Below, piece by piece: positions 1 through 7,093 of a stretch of 33,452 bases of DNA; positions within the stretch are counted from its first letter, which is position 1; every line of letters starts with the position of its first letter. The stretch is from JBBSEZ01 sp038239195 (GTDB lineage: Bacteria > Planctomycetota > Planctomycetia > Gemmatales > Gemmataceae): NCBI GenBank assembly GCA_038239195.1, contig JBBSEZ010000047.1:1-33452 (forward strand). Reading direction: 5' to 3'. A program made the position numbers and the translations under genes. The notes beneath the pieces were generated by a model that was given only the letters and a program-made list of their open reading frames with translations, ran no database searches and was not told the DNA's origin.

Positions 1-89
1 CGGCGGGCCCCCCAGGTGGTGGGCGCCGGGGCCCCCACCCCCGCCCCCCCGGCCCCGGGGCCGGCGGCCCCCCCACCCCCCCGAAACGA
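1..89. other. G/C homopolymer-rich low-complexity stretch
   Basis: These bases are almost only G and C, in runs of up to seven C, with very few A or T. No reading frame or motif is visible. It could be a natural low-complexity spacer or poorly resolved sequence near a contig end; the sequence alone cannot decide. Confidence 0.5.
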
Positions 90-314
90 TCACGCCGAGG
101 GGCGGTTGACGCGGAAGGCGCGGAGCACCTCGTAGAGGTCTTCGGTGATGGCGACCTCGTCATCGAGGAAGTCTTTGAGCCACGCGTAATTGTGCCGGTG
201 GGCGATGGCGACGAGGGGGAGCAACTCTCCGAGGCTGACGCGCACGGTCGGCACGGGGCCCGCGACGGCATCGTCCTCGGTCGAGAGCGGGCACAAGCGA
301 AGTTGAGCGGCCAC
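90..314 (-). CDS. small hypothetical protein, 74 aa
   Basis: A short protein starting at GTG (312-314). The N-terminal ~25 residues look loosely structured. Residues 26-70 look like a folded helical unit, with a hydrophobic stretch (GELLPLVAIAH), an aromatic motif HNYAWLKDF and an acidic segment. No family is recognised. It has no visible signal peptide or membrane segment. It is divergent from gpsA, separated by about 280 bases. It is accepted as a gene because its amino-acid mix is natural and overlapping frames on both strands give arginine/proline-rich shadow proteins. The function is unknown. Confidence 0.55.
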   Translation of the reverse strand: MAAQLRLCPLSTEDDAVAGPVPTVRVSLGELLPLVAIAHRHNYAWLKDFLDDEVAITEDLYEVLRAFRVNRPSA

Positions 315-540
315 AGTCGGTCCTCCCGGCCACAGGTGTTCGGGGGCAATCCACCCCCTCGCGCTGGCCGGCGCGTCGTGGAACGCGTCGGACCAGACGA
401 CTCCTCGTTCCCTCCATCGACACCGAAGGGCGCGAAACTTGCCGAATTCCCGGCGTCGGGGCGGGCTAGTGGCCCGGCCCGCGCCCGTTTATCATGAGCG
501 GGTGGTCCGCGCCTGCCGGAGGGCGCGCCAGCGCTCCTTG
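315..540. other. intergenic region upstream of gpsA
   Basis: This is the spacer between the divergent small gene and gpsA. Open frames here give only arginine/proline-rich shadow proteins. No RNA gene or clear promoter was found. The far right edge merges into the CCCCTTG tandem repeat. Confidence 0.4.
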
Positions 541-586
541 CCCCTTGCCCCTTGCCCCTTGCCCCTTGCCCCTTGCCCCTTGCCCC
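541..586 (+). repeat. heptanucleotide tandem repeat (CCCCTTG) x6 plus CCCC
   Basis: Six perfect copies of CCCCTTG occupy 541-582, followed by CCCC at 583-586. A degenerate copy (CTCCTTG) precedes them at 534-540. The array ends only nine bases before the chosen gpsA start, so it fills the place where a ribosome binding site would lie. Seven-base arrays like this are prone to slippage, and copy-number change would alter the gpsA leader. Confidence 0.9.
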
Positions 587-595
587 AAAGGCCCC

Positions 596-1615
596 ATGCC
601 GACTACCTTTGCCGTCCTGGGTGATGGTTCCTGGGGCACGGCCATCGCCCTCCTGCTCGCCCAGTGCCCCGACCACCGCGTTGCGCTGTGGAGCGCGCGC
701 GAGGAGAGCGGTCGCCGGCTGCGCGAGAAGCGCGAAAACGTCCGACTACTGCCCGGCGTGCGCATCCCCGAGCACGTCGAGCTGACCAGCGACGTCCAGC
801 GGGCCGTGGCCGGCGCCGACCTGTGGGTGGCCGCCATCCCCACCGTTTACCTCCGTGCTACCCTAGAGAAGGTGCTCCCCGCCCTCCGGCCCGGGGCAGA
901 GGGCCTGCCGCCGGTGCTGAGCCTGGCCAAGGGGGTCGAGAACGAGACCTTTCTACGCCCCTCCGAAATTCTTGCTCAGGTCCTCGGCGCGACGCGCATC
1001 GCCGTCCTGAGCGGGCCCAGCCACGCGGAGGAGGTCAGCCGCGGGCTGCCGACGTCGGTGGTGGCGGCCAGCGCCGACTACGAGCTGGCCCGCTTCGTCC
1101 AGCGCGCCTTCACGACGGATCGCTTCCGCGTCTACACCAACCTCGACCCGATCGGCGTCGAACTGGGTGGGGCGCTGAAGAACGTGATGGGCCTCGCCGC
1201 AGGGATCTGCGACGGGCTGGGCTGCGGCGACAACGCGCAATCGGCGCTGCTCACGCGCGGCCTCGCCGAGATGACGCGCTTCGGCGTCGCGTTGGGCGCC
1301 GAGGCGGCGACGTTCGCCGGCCTGGCGGGGTTGGGCGACCTCATCGCAACCTGCGTGAGCCCGCACGGGCGCAATCGGCGCGTGGGCCAGCGCCTGGCGC
1401 GCGGCGAGAAGCTCGCCGACGTCCTGGCCGACATGCAGATGGTCGCCGAGGGGGTGTACACTACGCGGAGCGTCCACGATCGGGCGACGCGCATGGGCCT
1501 CGAATTGCCGATCATGAGCGAGGTCTATCGCGTGCTGTACGAGGGGAAAGCGCCGGCGGCGGCGGTGAACGATCTGATGGGGCGCTCGCCCAAGGGGGAG
1601 AAATGGCCGACGTGA
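596..1615 (+). CDS. gpsA: NAD(P)-dependent glycerol-3-phosphate dehydrogenase
   Basis: GpsA reduces dihydroxyacetone phosphate to sn-glycerol 3-phosphate, the backbone precursor of phospholipids, in the cytosol. The 339-aa product has the N-terminal Rossmann motif GDGSWGTA (residues 9-16), the conserved SLAKG segment with Lys112, SGPSHAEE (139-146), and the catalytic-region motif GGALKNVMGLAAG with Lys195. It ends in the helical C-terminal domain, and its length is typical. An upstream in-frame ATG at 494 would add 34 residues translated from the CCCCTTG repeat. The start at 596 is preferred because the family begins just before the Rossmann strand. No Shine-Dalgarno site is visible there because the repeat occupies it. 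The 3' end overlaps the next gene by 13 bases, so the two are probably co-translated. Confidence 0.96.
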   Translation: MPTTFAVLGDGSWGTAIALLLAQCPDHRVALWSAREESGRRLREKRENVRLLPGVRIPEHVELTSDVQRAVAGADLWVAAIPTVYLRATLEKVLPALRPGAEGLPPVLSLAKGVENETFLRPSEILAQVLGATRIAVLSGPSHAEEVSRGLPTSVVAASADYELARFVQRAFTTDRFRVYTNLDPIGVELGGALKNVMGLAAGICDGLGCGDNAQSALLTRGLAEMTRFGVALGAEAATFAGLAGLGDLIATCVSPHGRNRRVGQRLARGEKLADVLADMQMVAEGVYTTRSVHDRATRMGLELPIMSEVYRVLYEGKAPAAAVNDLMGRSPKGEKWPT

Positions 1616-2190
1616 AGGAACTGCCTGTCGCGTTCAAGGAGTGGGCCGTCGTGTGCAAGGCGCTGGCCGAGGGCCGGCAAGCCATCGTGCTGCGCAAGGG
1701 CGGGATCGCCGAGACGGGCGGAGAGTTTCGCCTCGAGCACGACCGCTTCTGGCTATTCCCAACCTACGCCCACCAGCAGCGCGCCGGCATCGTCGAGGAA
1801 TGGCGCCCCTTGCTGGAGCAGGCCGAGGCCGAGCGCCCGCCCGAAGGGACCGTCCGCCTGACGCACTTCGTCGAGGTGCCGGGCATCTACCACGTGAAAG
1901 ACCTGCCGTCGGCGTGGAAGCTGGCGGGCTTTCACGGCTGGTCGCAGGACGTCGTCGAGGCGCGTTTCCGCTACCGCTGGCCGGGGCTCTACGTGCTGCC
2001 GGTGCGCACGTATCGGGCGGCGCAGGCGCACGAGATCGCCGACACGCCCTACTACGCGGGCTGCAAGAGCTGGGTGGAGCTGGAGCGCGCGTTGCCGACG
2101 GAGGGGGCGGTGCCGGTGCTGACGGAGGAGGCGTTCGACGCGGTGCTCAACGGGCTGGAGCGGGTGTTGCAGCCGACGGCGTGGGCGTAA
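1603..2190 (+). CDS. DUF1802 family protein
   Basis: A 195-aa soluble protein starting at ATG 1603, inside the last codons of gpsA. It resembles the DUF1802 family, known mainly from cyanobacteria and planctomycetes and without an assigned activity. Family-like features are the N-terminal EWAVVCKALAEG segment, the RKGGIAE motif, FRLEHDRFWLFPTYAHQ and a C-terminal region rich in conserved aromatic residues. No signal peptide or membrane segment is visible. The overlap with gpsA indicates an operon, although no functional link to lipid synthesis is established. An upstream in-frame ATG (664) would read through gpsA in another frame as low-complexity arginine-rich sequence and was rejected. Confidence 0.85.
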   Translation: MADVKELPVAFKEWAVVCKALAEGRQAIVLRKGGIAETGGEFRLEHDRFWLFPTYAHQQRAGIVEEWRPLLEQAEAERPPEGTVRLTHFVEVPGIYHVKDLPSAWKLAGFHGWSQDVVEARFRYRWPGLYVLPVRTYRAAQAHEIADTPYYAGCKSWVELERALPTEGAVPVLTEEAFDAVLNGLERVLQPTAWA

Positions 2191-2226
2191 GGGGCCCTCT
2201 TTGGGGCTCTCGACTCCGACCCGTTA

Positions 2227-2274
2227 TGTTACAATTAGTCGGGACTTGTAAACATTCCCCGACTTTTAGTAACA
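2227..2274 (+). promoter_or_regulatory. imperfect palindrome and extended -10 box before the antitoxin gene
   Basis: Two 17-base arms, 2227-2243 (TGTTACAATTAGTCGGG) and 2258-2274 (CCCGACTTTTAGTAACA), are inverted copies matching at 14 of 17 positions with a 14-base spacer. The left arm contains an extended -10 element (TGTTACAAT, 2227-2235). The right arm touches the start codon. AbiEi antitoxins are known to repress their own operon by binding inverted repeats upstream, so this is a plausible autoregulatory operator. The region is noticeably AT-richer than its surroundings. Confidence 0.6.
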
Positions 2275-2883
2275 ATGGCGATGAGTGACTCGCGGCAAGA
2301 GCAGGTGTTGAAGTTGGTGCGCGCAGCAGGGGCCCTGCGCCCGCGCGACCTCGCGGCGGCGGGCATCCCGAGGACGTATCTCCAGCGGTTACTGGAAGCA
2401 GGGTTGCTCGACCGGCCGAGCCGGGGGCTTTACACCGTGACAGGCGCCGAGCCGCAGCTCAACCAAAGCCTCGCGGAGGCTTGCAAAAGAGTGCCTCACG
2501 GGGTCGTCTGCCTCCTCTCGGCGCTGCGCTTTCACGAGTTGACGACGCAAGCGCCCTTCGAGGTCTGGCTGGCGCTGGAGGAGAAGGCCAGGCAGCCGCG
2601 GTTGGAATATCCTCCCTTGCGGATCGTTCGTTTCTCGGGGAGCGCCTGGGAGGAAGGGGTGGAGAAGCACCAGGTCGGGGGCGTGCCGGTCCAGGTCTAC
2701 GGGCCGGCAAAAACGGTAGCGGACTGCTTCAAGTACCGCAACAAGATCGGGCTGGACGTGGCCCTGGAGGCGCTCCGAGATTGCTGGAGAAAGCGCCGAG
2801 CCAGCATGGACGGGTTATGGCGGGCGGCTCGAGCGTGCCGGATGACGAACGTGATGCGGCCCTACCTGGAGGCGCTGGTGTGA
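2275..2883 (+). CDS. AbiEi-type antitoxin / transcriptional regulator
   Basis: A 202-aa protein of the type IV toxin-antitoxin AbiEi family. Residues 5-55 form the winged helix-turn-helix (RPRDLAAAGIPRTYLQRLL, then GLLDRPSRGLYTV). The rest is the family's C-terminal antitoxin domain, with the typical HGVVCLLSALRFHELT segment and the YGPAKTVADCFKYRNKIG motif. In complete systems it represses the operon and counteracts the AbiEii nucleotidyltransferase toxin. Here the stop codon overlaps the GTG start of an AbiEii gene in the GTGA arrangement typical of coupled pairs, but that toxin gene is truncated, so the antitoxin is an orphan. No good Shine-Dalgarno site precedes ATG 2275; an in-frame ATG at 2281 is an alternative start. 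Confidence 0.9.
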   Translation: MAMSDSRQEQVLKLVRAAGALRPRDLAAAGIPRTYLQRLLEAGLLDRPSRGLYTVTGAEPQLNQSLAEACKRVPHGVVCLLSALRFHELTTQAPFEVWLALEEKARQPRLEYPPLRIVRFSGSAWEEGVEKHQVGGVPVQVYGPAKTVADCFKYRNKIGLDVALEALRDCWRKRRASMDGLWRAARACRMTNVMRPYLEALV

Positions 2884-2984
2884 GCAAGGAGAAGCCCCGC
2901 AACGTGCCGGCGTCGGTGGCCGACCGGCTGCGCAGACGCGCCAAGGCCGAGGGTGAAGACTTTCAGTTGATGCTGACTCGTAAG
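2880..2984 (+). pseudogene. truncated AbiEii nucleotidyltransferase toxin (5' remnant)
   Basis: The GTG at 2880 overlaps the antitoxin stop. The first 34 codons match the standard start of AbiEii toxins: a basic helix (VADRLRRRAKAEG) followed by DFQLMLTR. In intact toxins this leads into the ALERLLYRL-type helix and the GSxxL/DxD nucleotidyltransferase core. Here similarity stops after DFQLMLTR and the frame continues into unrelated intergenic DNA with a MITE-like inverted-repeat element starting at 3008. No later toxin motifs are found before the next gene. The toxin core therefore appears deleted. Confidence 0.7.
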
Positions 2985-3007
2985 GCGAGCGGCAGGACGT
3001 GGTTTCT

Positions 3008-3132
3008 TGTAGGACGGCTCTTCCAAGGAAACACTGCCAAAATGGCAGCGTTTTCCTTGCCGCAGGCGTCCCCCGCTTCGGGGGATAATAGGCTCCTGAG
3101 CCGTCTGGACGGCTCAGGAGAGCCGTCCTACA
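3008..3132. mobile_element. MITE-like element with 14-bp perfect terminal inverted repeats
   Basis: A 125-bp unit is bounded by TGTAGGACGGCTCT (3008-3021) and its exact inverse AGAGCCGTCCTACA (3119-3132). Inside are three further hairpins: one around CTGCCA-AAA-TGGCAG, one with CCCCCG-CTTC-GGGGG-type arms, and a 13-bp perfect stem at 3093-3105/3108-3120. No coding sequence is present. It lies just past the broken toxin remnant. The TGTAG...CTACA ends resemble those of the 20002-20051 repeat. No target-site duplication could be confirmed. Confidence 0.65.
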
Positions 3133-3196
3133 GGGAGGCCTTTTCTTGCCGCTCGCCTCATGCGCTCCCATGCCTCGGCCCCGTGGAAATCGCAGC

Positions 3197-4465
3197 TCAA
3201 CGCTTCCCCTTCCCCTCCGCCGCGTACTCCTCGCGCACGTGCTTGCAGGCCGCGTCGATGACGTGCGCGCTGAAGCCCTTGCCCGCCAGCCCCTTGCGCA
3301 CCGTCGCCTCGATGCGATCGGCGCTGCGGCCCGCCAGGACGCTCGCCGCGCCCACCGCCACCTTGCCCTCGACGTTGTCGTCGCGCACGCGCAGGCCCTT
3401 GTTCTCCGACGCCAGCTTCTCGTAGGTGCGCAAGAGCGCCTCGCGCTCGTCCGTCCATTCGCGCTCCCCGCCCTTCTCGACCAGCAGGTGGTGCAGCGCC
3501 GTCGCGAAGCGCTCCCGGCTGCTGTCGTCCGCCTCGCGCACCACCTTCGGCGGAGGGGCGGGCTTGGCCGCAGGGCCCTCGCTGGGGGGGGCCGGGGCCG
3601 GCGCGGGAGCGGGCGCCGCCGCGAGCTGTTGTTGGATCGCGTGGAGATACCACACGTTGCCGCCCAGCAGGCCGAGCAGAACGAGCAGCAGGAGCGCCAC
3701 GAGCCAGCGCCCCAGCCCGGGGCGCCCCCCCGGGGCCGCGCGCGCCGCCTCGGGGGCCTTGTGATCGAGCTTGAGCGCCACCCCGGCCACGTGCGGCGTC
3801 CAGGCCACGAGCGGGCCGCGCTGGGCGTAGGTCGGCAGCGGGAAATCGGGGCCCACGAGCGGCAGCCACTGCCAGCTCGGCCCCGCCCCCACCTCCAGCA
3901 AGCGCAGGAAATGGTCCGGGTCGGAGGGCGTGCCCGCGGCGAACAGAAACGTGCCGTCCTGCCACAGCCGGACGGGCAACACGGGCACCGGGCCCACCCA
4001 GCTCTCCTCGGGCCGCGGCTGTCCTCGCTCCGGCGCTGCCGGGGCAGACGCCATCACGTCGCTCAGCCGAAACGTCCCGCCCAGTTGATGCACGTCCTCG
4101 ACGCCGGCACGCCGCTGACGCAGCCAACGGTAAACGGCGAGCGCTTCCGGCACGTCGATGGACGTTGGCCCGACGACGCCGACCAGCTCCAGCCCGCCGC
4201 GCCGGCGCGCGGGCGTGTGGTCCGACAGGCCATAGCGCGCCAGCGCCACCAGCCGCCCACCCCCGGCGAGCAGGATGGAGCAGAACAGGTCGGTGGCCGG
4301 CCAGTGGTCGGAGTAGGGCGCCGCCTGGAGCCGCCGCGCCAGCGCCTCGACCTCGACGCTCCACGCCTCCGGCTGGGCCGGCGCCAGCAGCCGATAGCCC
4401 AGGCTGCGCTGCGACCCGTCCTCCAGGTCCTCGCCGTAGGCAAAGCCCACCAGGTCGCCCGTCAT
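3197..4465 (-). CDS. membrane-anchored protein of the GTPase/TolQR-like locus
   Basis: A 422-aa protein, last gene of the minus-strand run. Residues 1-235 form a cytoplasmic domain with many aromatics and a YSDHWPATDLF segment. One clear transmembrane helix follows (about 253-274), then an Ala/Pro-rich linker and a charged C-terminal domain of about 110 residues, presumably extracytoplasmic. The N-terminal domain distantly resembles GTPase-associated proteins that accompany conflict-system GTPases (GAP1-like), but this is only an impression. ATG 4465 is chosen because GAGGGG precedes it; ATG 4492 would add nine residues. It follows the GTPase gene after a spacer containing a large inverted repeat, which could reduce its expression relative to the upstream genes. 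Confidence 0.75.
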   Translation of the reverse strand: MTGDLVGFAYGEDLEDGSQRSLGYRLLAPAQPEAWSVEVEALARRLQAAPYSDHWPATDLFCSILLAGGGRLVALARYGLSDHTPARRRGGLELVGVVGPTSIDVPEALAVYRWLRQRRAGVEDVHQLGGTFRLSDVMASAPAAPERGQPRPEESWVGPVPVLPVRLWQDGTFLFAAGTPSDPDHFLRLLEVGAGPSWQWLPLVGPDFPLPTYAQRGPLVAWTPHVAGVALKLDHKAPEAARAAPGGRPGLGRWLVALLLLVLLGLLGGNVWYLHAIQQQLAAAPAPAPAPAPPSEGPAAKPAPPPKVVREADDSSRERFATALHHLLVEKGGEREWTDEREALLRTYEKLASENKGLRVRDDNVEGKVAVGAASVLAGRSADRIEATVRKGLAGKGFSAHVIDAACKHVREEYAAEGKGKR

Positions 4466-4500
4466 GGCGCCCCCCTCGGCACGAATGGTCACCGCGGCCC

Positions 4501-4563
4501 CCGTTTAGCGTCGCATCGCAGAAGCGTGGTCGGCCCAACCCTTATGCGAAGCGTCGCTAACGG
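4501..4563. repeat. imperfect inverted repeat between GTPase gene and its partner
   Basis: A left arm at 4501-4520 (CCGTTTAGCGTCGCATCGCA) and a right arm at 4545-4563 (TGCGAAGCGTCGCTAACGG) pair with a one-base bulge and two mismatches around a 24-base loop. It fills most of the spacer after the GTPase stop codon. No T-tract follows on either strand. It could be an attenuating or RNA-stabilising hairpin, or a dispersed intergenic element. Confidence 0.65.
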
Positions 4564-4564
4564 G

Positions 4565-7069
4565 CTATTCCCTCGGCATGAGATCGGGCACGGCCGGCAC
4601 TTCCTCTTCGGGCGCGAACGTCAGGCGCACGCCCGTCTGCGGCGAGCCGGTACTGTCGTCGTCCTCGAAGGTGCGCAGCAAGCGCGGCGGCTCGCGCAGG
4701 CGCAGCACGAGATAGTGCCGCGACGGCGAGGTCAGCCATTTGAGATATTGACTGTCCGCCATCTTGAGATAGGCCCCCACCTTCTCCCCCGGCCGGTAGA
4801 CGATGCGCTGCGACCGCACGGGGCGATAGCGGTAGAGCCGTACCCGGCCGCTCGCGTCGCGCTCCATGCTGCCGGCGAGCTTGAACGTCAGGGCGGGCTC
4901 GCGCTCGCTTTTCGGGTGGTTCACCTTCAAGAGCGCCTTGGGATCGGGGCGCAGGTCGAGGCGGTCGGGGATCGCCAGCGTCACCGTGCGGACCTCGATC
5001 ACCCAGGCATCAACGCTCAGAAAGGTCACCAGCTCGCGCACCGGGTTCTTGGCCTTGAGGCGCGCCAGCGGGGCCAGCGCCTCGGCCACCTCCCCCAGGG
5101 CGGCCAGGTCCGAGGAGGATTGCAGCCAGGCGCGTACCGCTGCCCAGCGGTCCGCGCTCTCCGCCCCTCTCGCGCCCAACTTGCGCTTCACCTCCGCCTG
5201 CCCGCGCTCCAGCAGCGCGGCGTGCAAGTCCAGCGCCTGCCGATGGACTTGCGAGCGGATGACGTCCGACAGGCGCAGGCCATCGATCCGGTCGGGGGCG
5301 TCGTTGAAGTCCTCCTTGTAGCGCGGGTAGGCCTTCTTCAGCTCCGCCAACCGGGCGGGGAGCTGGTCCACCGGCCCCGTGCTGGCCAGCCGAAACACCG
5401 CCGGCCGGTCCTTCGCCGGCGCCAGGCCCAGCGCCGCCGTCGCGTCGAGCAACCGCCGCAGCCCCCCCGCCTCCACCTCCCACTTCTCGCGCGCCTTCCG
5501 CACCGAATCGAAAAGCAGCGCGGCGGAATAGGGCTGCGCCCGCGCATCGAACGGCGGGCGCCGGTCCGGGGCGAGCAACTCCTCCACCTTCCCCGTCCAC
5601 GCCGGCCAGCGGGCTCCCTCCTCGCCGAACTTGTAGCCCTCGAATAGCCACAGCCCCTCCGCCATCGTCTTGCTCTCCTCATACCACTTGCGCGCCTCGA
5701 CCACGGCGGCCTGTAGCTCCCTGGCGTCTGCGAGCATCTGCTTGTGCAGCCGGCCCGCCTCGGTGTCGGCCCACTCCTCGCTCGGCAGGGCCAGCCCGTC
5801 TTTGCCCTGGAGGCGCGCTTTCAACTTGGCGAGCGCCGATTCCTCGCGCAGAGAGCCCGGTCTCGGCTCCGCCACCAGGGCGGCTCGATACGTGAGGTAG
5901 CCCTGGGCCTCTTCCAGCCGCTCGCGCACGTACTTCTGATCGTCGCCGTTCAGCGAAGAGAACAGCGCTTCGTCGCGGATGCTCTGGAGCACCTCCTCGC
6001 GGCGCTTGACTTCTTCCACCGAGCCGCGCAGCCGTTCCGCGGGCGTTCCTCGATCCAGGGCCCGGAAGTCTTCGACGCGCGCCTGCAAGGCGTCGGTCTG
6101 GCGCGCCCGGTTCTGCACGATCAGCCCGACGCTCAGGCCGACCAGGCCCACGATCAGAACGCCGGCAACGCCCACCGTCCAGAGCAGCCTGCGGTGCGCG
6201 CGGCGGGCGCGGGCGCGGTAGCCGCCGGCCTCGTCGAGGCAGAGGCGGAACAGCTCGGCGACGCCGTAGGGCTCGCGCGGCCGGGAGGGGGCGCCGAGCA
6301 GGCCGGGGCGCTTGACGGCGGTGGCCCAGACGTGCAGGGCGAGGCTGCCGAAGGCGGGGCCGGCGCCCTGCTGTTCGCGCCGGGCGAAGAAGTCGCGGAA
6401 GCGAGCGTCCACGTCGCGCTTGCGATCCTCGATGCGCTCCATCCAGTGGGCGGAGTTGTCGCCGGGCTGGGCGAGCAGGTCGCACTTGGTCAGCACCACG
6501 AAGACGGGCAACCCGGCGACGGCGGCGCGCCCGGCCCGCCCGGCCTCCATCTGACGCAGGAAGCGGTCGAACTCGGCGAAGTCGGCCTCGACCTGCGTCG
6601 GCGGGGCGGAGGCGTCGATGATGAGCAAGAGGGCGTCGGCCTCGAGCACCTCGTGGGCGAGGGTGCCCTCGGCGCTGTGTTCGTCGAGCCCCTGTCGGCG
6701 CACGAGCAGGTCGTTGGCCACGCGGCCGTCGCAGTCGATGACGATGGCCCCGACGGGGCGCTTGCGCCCCTCCTGACCGGGCCGGTTGAAGGGCTCGTAG
6801 GAGACGGGGTAGGGAACGACTTCATCGGCGGTGCGCCGCGGGGCCTCCTCGTAGGTACGCTGGCGCAACTCGGCCAGGCCGTGGGTGGGGTCGAGGAGCC
6901 GGCCGGCGAGCAGGTGCTCCTGGCCGGCCGAGGCCTGGCCGAGGGCCCCGAGCAACGAAGTCTTGCCGGCGGCGGGCAGGCCGAACAGCACGATGCGCAG
7001 GTCGTTGGGCCGCGGCTCGGGCACGGAGGGCGCGACAGGAGCGGCGGTCGGAGGACTGACTTCGGCCAT
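4565..7069 (-). CDS. membrane-anchored P-loop GTPase with large extracytoplasmic region
   Basis: An 834-aa protein. Residues 24-280 form a TRAFAC-type GTPase domain: P-loop GLPAAGKTS (30-38), DCDG as the likely Walker B/G3 (112-115), TKCD as G4 (194-197), and a possible G5 near ATAVK (249-253). One transmembrane helix follows at about 295-318. The remaining ~515 residues are helical, charged and coiled-coil prone, then beta-rich near the C-terminus, and should lie outside the cytoplasmic membrane. The layout (cytosolic GTPase, one helix, long exterior part) recalls the second half of TssM/IcmF, without recognised sequence motifs of that family. Neighbours encode TolQ- and TolR-like proteins, suggesting nucleotide control of an energised envelope complex. 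The substrate and partners are unknown. Confidence 0.8.
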   Translation of the reverse strand: MAEVSPPTAAPVAPSVPEPRPNDLRIVLFGLPAAGKTSLLGALGQASAGQEHLLAGRLLDPTHGLAELRQRTYEEAPRRTADEVVPYPVSYEPFNRPGQEGRKRPVGAIVIDCDGRVANDLLVRRQGLDEHSAEGTLAHEVLEADALLLIIDASAPPTQVEADFAEFDRFLRQMEAGRAGRAAVAGLPVFVVLTKCDLLAQPGDNSAHWMERIEDRKRDVDARFRDFFARREQQGAGPAFGSLALHVWATAVKRPGLLGAPSRPREPYGVAELFRLCLDEAGGYRARARRAHRRLLWTVGVAGVLIVGLVGLSVGLIVQNRARQTDALQARVEDFRALDRGTPAERLRGSVEEVKRREEVLQSIRDEALFSSLNGDDQKYVRERLEEAQGYLTYRAALVAEPRPGSLREESALAKLKARLQGKDGLALPSEEWADTEAGRLHKQMLADARELQAAVVEARKWYEESKTMAEGLWLFEGYKFGEEGARWPAWTGKVEELLAPDRRPPFDARAQPYSAALLFDSVRKAREKWEVEAGGLRRLLDATAALGLAPAKDRPAVFRLASTGPVDQLPARLAELKKAYPRYKEDFNDAPDRIDGLRLSDVIRSQVHRQALDLHAALLERGQAEVKRKLGARGAESADRWAAVRAWLQSSSDLAALGEVAEALAPLARLKAKNPVRELVTFLSVDAWVIEVRTVTLAIPDRLDLRPDPKALLKVNHPKSEREPALTFKLAGSMERDASGRVRLYRYRPVRSQRIVYRPGEKVGAYLKMADSQYLKWLTSPSRHYLVLRLREPPRLLRTFEDDDSTGSPQTGVRLTFAPEEEVPAVPDLMPRE

Positions 7070-7093
7070 TGGCGGCGGGCCCCTTCGGTGCTG

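Noticed and set aside
541..586. CRISPR-like array
   Set aside because: The repeats are seven bases with no spacers, so this is a simple tandem repeat.
664..1602. Extension of the DUF1802 frame back to 664
   Set aside because: It runs through gpsA in another frame and encodes arginine/glycine-rich low-complexity sequence; the real gene starts at 1603.
3146..5647. Very long plus-strand open frame opposite the GTPase and partner genes
   Set aside because: The product is Arg/Gln/His/Leu-rich without domains, the typical antisense shadow of a high-GC gene on the other strand.
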